From: Iris pallida | Lineage: Eukaryota > Streptophyta > Magnoliopsida > Asparagales > Iridaceae | DNA length: 64,000 bases | Direction of reading: 5' to 3' | Assembly (NCBI GenBank): GCA_029216955.1 | Contig: JANAVB010015600.1 | Location: forward strand, 39,756,048 to 39,820,047 | Shown: positions 58,520 to 64,000 of the stretch, one piece after another | How positions within the stretch are numbered: position 1 is the first letter of the stretch | Layout of the letters: the number at the start of each line of letters is the position of its first letter | Notes under the pieces: generated by a model | What the model was told of the DNA's origin: nothing | Databases searched by the model: none | What the model saw: the letters and a program-made list of their open reading frames with translations, nothing else | Program-made: the position numbers and the translations under genes

Positions 58520-60092
58520 GGGGGCGTTTGGTATGCGGAATACTATATAGCCGGAAATTCTTTATTTCCGGGAATCAAATTCCAAGGAATTAAATTTCCT
58601 GAAAAATTACATTCCCATGTTTGGTGACAATATAAATATTCCCGGGAAAAAAATAAAAAAATAATAATAACGAAAAAAAATGAACAAATATAAAAAAAAC
58701 CGGTAAAAACGACAAAAAATTGATAAAAACGAAAAAATGGTAAAAACGAAATAATAACAAAAAACGACAAAAATGATGAAAAACGACAAAAACGATGAAA
58801 AACGACAAAAAATCGTTTAAAACGACAAAAATGACCAAAAAAAACGAAAAAAAATGTATAAACGACAAAAATAACAAAAAAAGGTTAAAAACGACAAAAA
58901 CAACAAAATATCGGTTAAAACGACAAAAAAGACAAAAAATCGGTTAAAAACGAAAAAAAAATCGGTTAAAAACTATAAAAAATCGGTTAAAACGACAAAA
59001 AATAACCAAAAAGTGACAAAAACGAAAAATAATCGATAAAAACGACAAAAAGGACAAAATCGGTTAAAACGACAAAAAATCGGTTAAAACGACAAAAAAA
59101 TGACAAAAAATCGGTTAAAAACAACAAAAAAGCGGTTAAAAAATAAAAAAAAAAATCGGTTAAAAACGACGAAAAATAACCAAAAAAACGACAAAAACGA
59201 AAATAATCAATAAAAACGACAAAAAATGACAAAAAAATCGTTAAAACGACAAAAAATAACCAAAAAAACGACAAAAAACAACAAGAAATCGGTAAAATCG
59301 ACAAAAAAAAAAGCAAAAAATGCCATAAAATCAGTAAAAATGATCAAAAAGCGACAAAAACGACAAAAAAAGGACTAAAAATCGGTAAAAACAACAAAAA
59401 AGTTAAAAAAACGACAAAAAAATCGCTTGAAACGACAAAAAATGACAAAAAAGCGACCAAAAGGACAAAAATTGGGTAAAAACGACAACAAATAATCAAA
59501 AAGTGACAAAAAAGAGATAAAAAATGGGTAAAAACGAAAAAAAAATTGCTTAAAACGACAAAAAATTGGTAAAAACGACAAAAAAATTACAAAAAGCGAT
59601 AAAAAACGACAAAAATAATCAAAAAGTGACAAAAAAGGCAAAAAATGGGTAAACACGACAAAATCGCTTAAAACGACAAAAAATTGGTAAAAACGACAAA
59701 AAAAACGATAAAAACGACAAAAATAAATCAAAAAGTGACAAAAAAGAAAAAATGGATAAAAACGACAAAAAATTGCTTAAAACGAAAAAAATGGTACAAA
59801 CGACAAAAAAGCGGTAAAAACGACAAAAAAAAGAAAAAAAGAAAAAATGTTCAAAACTAATCAAAATTGATCAAAAAAGAAGAAAAAAATTTAGACAATT
59901 TTTTTTTCCGGGCAAAAAAAAATACCCACCTATTCTCCAGGGATAGAATTCCCATATTTTGTGGGTAAACTATTTACCCGGATATTTATAATTTTCGAAA
60001 ATAAATTTTTTATAAGCCAAACAAACGTGGTAATAGATTCCCATCTTAAATTTTTCGGGAAAAAAAAAAAATACCGCGTACCAAACGCCCCC
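58520..60092. mobile_element. PIF/Harbinger-type (Tourist-like) non-autonomous element
   Basis: Termini GGGGGCGTTTGGTATGCGG (58520) and, on the other strand from 60092, GGGGGCGTTTGGTACGCGG. The trinucleotide TTA stands on both sides (58517-58519 and 60093-60095). TWA duplications and G-rich ends followed by GTTTGG are typical of PIF/Harbinger and Tourist elements. There is no transposase, and the middle 1.2 kb is an A-rich degenerate repeat. Length is 1573 bases. Confidence 0.82.
58660..59890. repeat. Degenerate CGACAAAAA / CGGTTAAAA array inside the Harbinger-type element
   Basis: About 1.2 kb built almost wholly from words such as AAAACGACAAAAA, TCGGTTAAAACGAC and TGACAAAAA in irregular order. 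C and G occur almost only as CGAC, CGG, CG or GAC. Minus-strand Phe-rich frames through it are artefacts of this composition. Confidence 0.92.
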
Positions 60093-60095
60093 TTA

Positions 60096-60735
60096 GAGTC
60101 TTCAGCTATTAGCTAAGTTGCCATTTTATTTATCACTTGGATTTACTTCATATTGAGCTTTTTCGTAATTCATTTGATAAGAAAATTCCATTTTTGTTTA
60201 AAATTTGTAAATCACTTCATTGATTAGTTATGTATGGATTAGACATTGTTTTGTTTCTGGTACATCATCAATGTGCTTTCCAGGTGGTTGTAGGTTTCAT
60301 GATTTAGAGAGTAACACATGCATGATTGATCAGATATGACATGTGGTATTATGGAGATTTTCAATTGATATATTTATTGATGCTCGAGTGGAACATCATC
60401 TTGACTACAATTATGGTGTTATTTGAGCAAATCATGACATAACAGCCTTGTGTGTGTGGACGCACAAAAAGAAGAAGAAGAAACGCTGTTTTTTTTTATT
60501 GGCGCAAGGCACCACAAATCGAGTACGTCTGAGAGATCCTGCACTGAGGATTCCCGAGTACAAAAAGAATTCTGGGGAATGGGACGATGGAGATCGAACG
60601 ACAGTTGCTCCTTTTCTCCGTTGACACTCCGATTACAAAAGTGGAAGAAAATCTAAGAAAATTGCTAACTCTCGGCTCACTGGCAAGAAGGGTAGCAATT
60701 TGGTTCTTGAAATGCTCTCCGTTCTGTCTGTTTTT
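60096..60735 (-). other. AT-rich spacer, then a possible minus-strand leader
   Basis: 60096-60440 shows nothing. 60450-60735 is GC-richer and lies downstream of a minus-strand TATA box (60753-60762). It may be the transcribed leader of that promoter. Frames here on the plus strand are short and unrecognised. Confidence 0.3.
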
Positions 60736-60752
60736 GAAGAGGTATGAGACCC

Positions 60753-60762
60753 CTATTTATAG
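60753..60762 (-). promoter_or_regulatory. Minus-strand TATA box
   Basis: CTATAAATAG on the minus strand (within CTATAAATAGGGGTCTC). It is followed in the transcript direction by a leader-like stretch and preceded by TGGGCGCATA motifs. Confidence 0.5.
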
Positions 60763-60787
60763 TCGTTTTGCACTGAAACGACTGTTA

Positions 60788-61612
60788 TGCGCCCACAGGT
60801 AAAAAATATACTGATTTCACTGTAGGCACATAACACCCCTTTGGGCGCATAGGGTGTAGGCGCATGGACACTGGATGCTCGTGGGGTTGACCTGGCCACA
60901 TGCTTCGGTGCACGATTGCTCGTGGAGACTGACTTGGCCGCATGCTTCGGTGCACGATTGATCGTGGATGTTGATTGAGTCGTAGGGATCTGCTGCCTTG
61001 GACGCATAGTGTGAGAGTAAGTTTATGTGCCCACACTTGGGTGCATGTTTGATCTGCATGAAAATAATGTGGGCGCATAGCTCCTCTTCGATCATGTGGG
61101 CGCATAGCTCCTCTTCGATCATGTGGGCGCATAGCCCCTCTTCGATCATGTGGGCGCATAGCCCCTCTTCGATCATGTGGGCGCATAGACTCCCTTTGGT
61201 TCTGTGGACGCATAGCTCCTTTTGTCTTCTTCATGTGGGATACATAGTCTTGTATTTTTCATGCTTCTACAAGACCCCCTTCGAAGTTTTTGAGACTCGA
61301 ACGAGTGTCGAAATACTTTGAAAGAAGCATAGAAAAAATTGTCTCCACCAGCTTCATGGACGCATGATAGGAATGACCCCTTTGGGCGCATAGGTATTTG
61401 CCAGGCTGTCGAAATATGGCTGTTGAGATCTTTCTTGGAAATCTGAAGCGATAGACTCGTTTTGGAACAGAATTTGAAAAGGTTTGCTGTTTTATGCGTA
61501 GTCTGCATCAGCAAATAGCCGGCGCATAATCTGTAAAAGACTGTCTCTGCGTAGGCACATAAATCGTGTGGGCGCATAGACTATGTGGGCGTATAGGCCA
61601 TGTGGGCGCATA
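60788..61612 (+). repeat. TGGGCGCATA motif cluster, including a 27-base tandem repeat
   Basis: About 15 copies of TGGGCGCATA or near variants, mostly on the plus strand. Between about 61065 and 61200, five consecutive 27-base units (GATCATGTGGGCGCATAGC plus YCCTCTTC) form a clean minisatellite. The decamer has the dyad-like core TGCGCA/GGCGCC and could be a binding site. Repetitive Met-Arg-Pro-His frames on the minus strand come from this array. Confidence 0.85.
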
Positions 61613-61628
61613 ACTTTTCGTTCGTGCC

Positions 61629-61636
61629 TATAAATA
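61629..61636 (+). promoter_or_regulatory. Plus-strand TATA box
   Basis: TATAAATA within CCTATAAATAGGC, about 30 bases before a purine/CT-rich leader and 95 bases before an ATG. Confidence 0.6.
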
Positions 61637-61723
61637 GGCTTTGAAGAGAGAGAAAGTTCATTCTCTCTTATTTTGCCTCAGAATTTTCAAAGAGTTTTTT
61701 TCTTTACTCTCTTTCGAGCAATC

Positions 61724-61873
61724 ATGTCTTCCAAGGCTGCTTCGACTCCCAAGAAGTCTGCAAAGGGCAAGAAGGCTGCAGCAGTTAGTTCTCCTCCTTT
61801 GGCAGCGTCTCATCTGGTTCAAGACCCCATCCTGGGTGAGGCGATGTCTCAAAAAAGAAGTCTCGAGCGTTAA
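61724..61873 (+). CDS. Lys-rich first exon of an unidentified (probably transposon) gene
   Basis: The ATG at 61724 follows a leader downstream of the TATA box. The frame reads MSSKAASTPKKSAKGKKAAA, then SSPPLAASHLVQDPILG, and ends at TAA 61871-61873 if unspliced. A GTGAGG donor near 61837 could join it to the acceptor at 62207. The Lys/Ala/Ser-rich start resembles a basic nuclear-protein tail. The downstream intron is filled with TATGCGCCCA motifs in the opposite orientation to those upstream. Function is unknown. Confidence 0.4.
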   Translation: MSSKAASTPKKSAKGKKAAAVSSPPLAASHLVQDPILGEAMSQKRSLER

Positions 61874-61874
61874 T

Positions 61875-62207
61875 TTGTGACGCTCGGACTTTTCTCTGCT
61901 CGGGCGCATAACCATCGATATGCGCCCAAAGCAAACACTTCTTTTGTGAGCAGTCTTATGTGCTCAAAGATGCATGTGCCCACAAATTTTATTGTGTTAT
62001 GCGCCTATGCACTTGGTTGTATCATGCGCCCACACACTTTGTTGTGTTATGCGCCCACACAGAACATGTGCTTATGCGCCCACACAAAACTTGTGCTTAT
62101 GAGCCCACAGGCCCTTTGGGCGCATAGCATCAGGGCGCATAGAATTTCTCAGTACTTAGCTCTTTTTTTGTAGATTCTAAGTCTTACTTTTTCTTATGTC
62201 TTTGCAG
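61875..62207 (+). other. Putative intron carrying inverted TATGCGCCCA motifs
   Basis: About ten copies of TATGCGCCCA or variants between 61901 and 62145, mostly opposite in orientation to the cluster upstream of the promoter. The segment ends TCTTATGTCTTTGCAG, a textbook plant 3' splice site at 62207. Confidence 0.5.
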
Positions 62208-62212
62208 TTGAC

Positions 62213-63072
62213 ATGGTTATCCCGGCTCTTGGTGGGATTCCTCTTGGCTCTGTCCGCCATGCTCTGGATTCAAGCCTCGTCATCGCAATGGTAAAAAATG
62301 CTTAGGTGAAGATCAGCCATGACCAACCTTCGGTACGGGTGATCGCTATGCTTGAGCAGGACAAAATGTTCTTGAAACAGATGATGAATGATGAGAAGTT
62401 CACACTCGGTGGGGCGCAGGGCTTTAAGAGACCGTACTTCTTGTTTGGTGACAGCCTGGGATTTAAGAACGACGAGACGATATGTCTAGAAGACCCTCTA
62501 GTGGTCAGGTTAAATAACCAAAGGATATGGTTACCATCGATGAAGCGCCAATACCCTCTATCAGTGTTTACTGATCTAGCTGTGCGGAGGCAAATGAAAT
62601 GGGACCTGACCCCTGAACTGCATGGGGTCATTTTTGGCAGGATCCAATTCAACTCTGGTGACCGAAAGAAGGACACTTTCAAGTGTGTCAAGGGCTCCAC
62701 GTCCTACTCCACGAGGGAGCTGCATCTTGGGGCCATAATAAACGATGTCCCGACTGATCTTCACCCTTACACTGCTGAGACTCTCTCCAACCTGATGCTG
62801 TCAAAGAAGAAGTCGTATCCGGGAGGGAAGCTGCGGATGGAAGGTTGGAGATACTCTGTCCCGTTCTGGAGCGACCTTACTGAATGGATGCTCTCGACTT
62901 ACGAGGCCACCCTTAAAGCTACCAGCCTTTTTTATGCCGTTAGACGCACCCAATATGGCATAAAGGTTAACTGGCCTATGTTTATCTCATTGGTGGAGTT
63001 GTACAACTGTCACACATGTACCTTCTTCACTCCGGGTGGGAAGAGGGTCTGGCACTTCACGAGATGCAGGCG
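62213..63072 (+). pseudogene. Unidentified long reading frame, interrupted by a stop and by a MITE
   Basis: From the ATG at 62213 (MVIPALGGIPLGSVRHALDS) the frame meets a TAG at 62303-62305, then stays open for about 255 codons to the MITE at 63073. Segments include QPSVRVIAMLEQDKMFLKQM, YFLFGDSLGF, WDLTPELHGVIFGRIQFNSG, TRELHLGAIINDVPTDLHPY and NCHTCTFFTPGGKRVWHFTR. The TAG could come from CAG. Similar-sized ORFs of unknown role occur upstream of gag in Tat/Ogre retrotransposons, but I do not recognise a domain. Codon use looks coding (no other stop, balanced composition). Confidence 0.5.
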
Positions 63073-63693
63073 TAGAGCTGTAAAACGATTCAAACAGTTT
63101 GTGTTCGACTCGCGTTCGACTCGGGCCAAGCTCGGTTCGAAGCTCGTTCGTGGGCAGGTCGATACCGAGCTAGGTCGATACCGAGCTCGGTCGATTTTTT
63201 TTTGTTCGAAGTGGTGTTCGAACCGAGTTCGACCATAGGTTGTTCGACTCGGTCTCGTTCGCGAACTGGCTCGAACTCGGCTCAGTTTCTAATATTATGG
63301 TTTTTTTCTAATATATGCTATATATTTTTATGGATGCTGATAAATTTTGTCTTAGAAAATTTACTCTCTTTTTTGTTATTTATATGATGATAAATTTGTG
63401 ATGTAAAAAGCATAATTAATTCAACAAAAAAATCTTTAAGACTTGAGAGTAACCGTACAACAAGTTTAATGTGGCTTTTGTTCGGTCCTGGCTCGGGCTC
63501 GGCTCGGGCTCGTCCGAGCTCGAGAACTAAATCGAGTCGAGCTCAATCGTTTCGAGCCTATAACCAAATCGAGTTCAAACACCATTTTTGAGCTCGATCT
63601 TGAGCTCGGCTCGAATAAAGTTCGTTCGATACTTTAGTCGAACCGAGTTCGAACACAGTTTGTTCGAGCTCGTTCGTTCAATTTTCAGCCCTA
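63073..63693. mobile_element. hAT-type MITE inserted in the unidentified gene
   Basis: Ends TAGAGCTGTAAAACGATTCA and, from the other strand, TAGGGCTGAAAATTGAACGA; the shared terminus is TAGRGCTGWAAA. The perfect 8-bp target duplication TGCAGGCG lies at 63065-63072 and 63694-63701. Subterminal parts are packed with TTCGA, GAGCTCG and GAACTCGG words in both orientations around an AT-rich centre. Length 621 bases, no transposase. Duplication length and the TAGGGCTG end fit hAT. Confidence 0.85.
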
Positions 63694-63719
63694 TGCAGGC
63701 GATATTAAAACTCTCCTAG

Positions 63720-64000
63720 GGGACCGAGCCATACGAAGAATACGTCCCCTGTGATGAGAAGCTCCTGGATTTGGAGAGGGAGAACTCCAAGATGATGGAA
63801 ATGTACAAAGAGTTACTCTGTCACCTCTTCATTTGTCACCAGGTCACAAAGAAGGGTAAGACTGAGGGGTCCCTTCCCCATACGAGAGCCTGGACAAACT
63901 ACATTTTCATCGGAGAAGAAGGAGACGGCCCAGTCTCTTTCTCGACTTGCAAGCCCTCGACAAAATCTGAGATAGAGCAATTGATGACAGATCACGGGGC
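63720..64000 (+). pseudogene. Downstream part of the MITE-interrupted reading frame, open to the window end
   Basis: After a TAG at 63717-63719 a frame stays open to the last base: EPYEEYVPCDEKLLDLEREN, SKMMEMYKELLCHLFICHQV, then SLPHTRAWTNYIFIGEEGDG and SEIEQLMTDHG. Removing the MITE and one target duplication leaves this frame one base out of register with the upstream part, so a frameshift or a small intron separates them. It begins Glu/Asp-rich and is probably helical. No family was recognised. Confidence 0.45.

Noticed and set aside
58590..59864. Several Phe/Arg-rich frames on the minus strand resembling membrane segments
   Set aside because: They arise from the CGACAAAAA/CGGTTAAAA array and occur in all phases with no start context.
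61065..61200. CRISPR-like array
   Set aside because: Repeats are contiguous 27-base units without unique spacers, in a plant retrotransposon context.
60785..61321. Repetitive Met-Arg-Pro-His and Trp-Ala-His-Ser frames
   Set aside because: Translations of the 27-base tandem repeat, not a conserved protein.

Overview
This window looks like a transposon-dense stretch of a flowering-plant nuclear genome. The evidence is four Ty3/gypsy retrotransposons with long LTRs, CACTA-like, PIF/Harbinger-like and hAT-like DNA elements, a tRNA-derived SINE, plant-type introns, and decayed exons resembling a plant CYP90 cytochrome P450 and a CCT chaperonin subunit. The sequence alone does not show which plant lineage it is. 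I see no intact host gene, no functional rRNA or tRNA gene, no CRISPR array and no bacterial-style operon.

Layout. 1-1262 is AT-rich flank with CACTA-like TTAGCGAC repeats and a short SINE (472-564). From 1263 to 46953 lies one inverted-repeat DNA element swollen by nested insertions. Its ends (about 1263-1560 and 46715-46953) are divergent inverted copies of each other. Inside it sits retrotransposon A1 (5778-46709, minus strand, target duplication GGACA). Inside the A1 integrase gene sits A2 (10387-40069, minus strand, ATGGA). Inside the A2 integrase gene sit B1 (13684-23614, plus strand, CCCAA) and B2 (23985-33399, minus strand, CTACG). LTR divergence seen by eye agrees with this order: roughly 3 percent for A1 and A2, about 1 percent for B1 and B2.

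A1 and A2 are Tekay/Del-like chromoviruses carrying gag with zinc knuckles, protease, reverse transcriptase, RNase H and integrase. Both are interrupted by stops and frameshifts, several of them CAG to TAG. B1 and B2 have long LTRs with a very GC-rich island and a 3.7-kb internal region whose pol is decayed. Both copies share the same lesions, so the lineage kept moving after its proteins had died, presumably using proteins supplied by relatives such as A.

Right part. 46954-48300 is flank plus another CACTA-like end. 48300-52087 is the 5' part of a Tat/Ogre-like retrotransposon (TATA box, LTR end, primer site at 50031, broken gag), cut at about 52088 by a second repeat-ended element. 52088-58516 carries a promoter-like leader with a telo-box, three CYP90-like exons and one CCT2-like exon, all broken but keeping introns. 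That is the pattern of gene-fragment capture by a DNA transposon. 58520-60092 is a PIF/Harbinger-type element (target duplication TTA) filled by a 1.2-kb A-rich degenerate repeat. 60440-64000 holds a region rich in TGGGCGCATA motifs with two divergent TATA boxes, a lysine-rich first exon, and a long unidentified reading frame interrupted by a 621-bp hAT-type MITE with an 8-bp target duplication.
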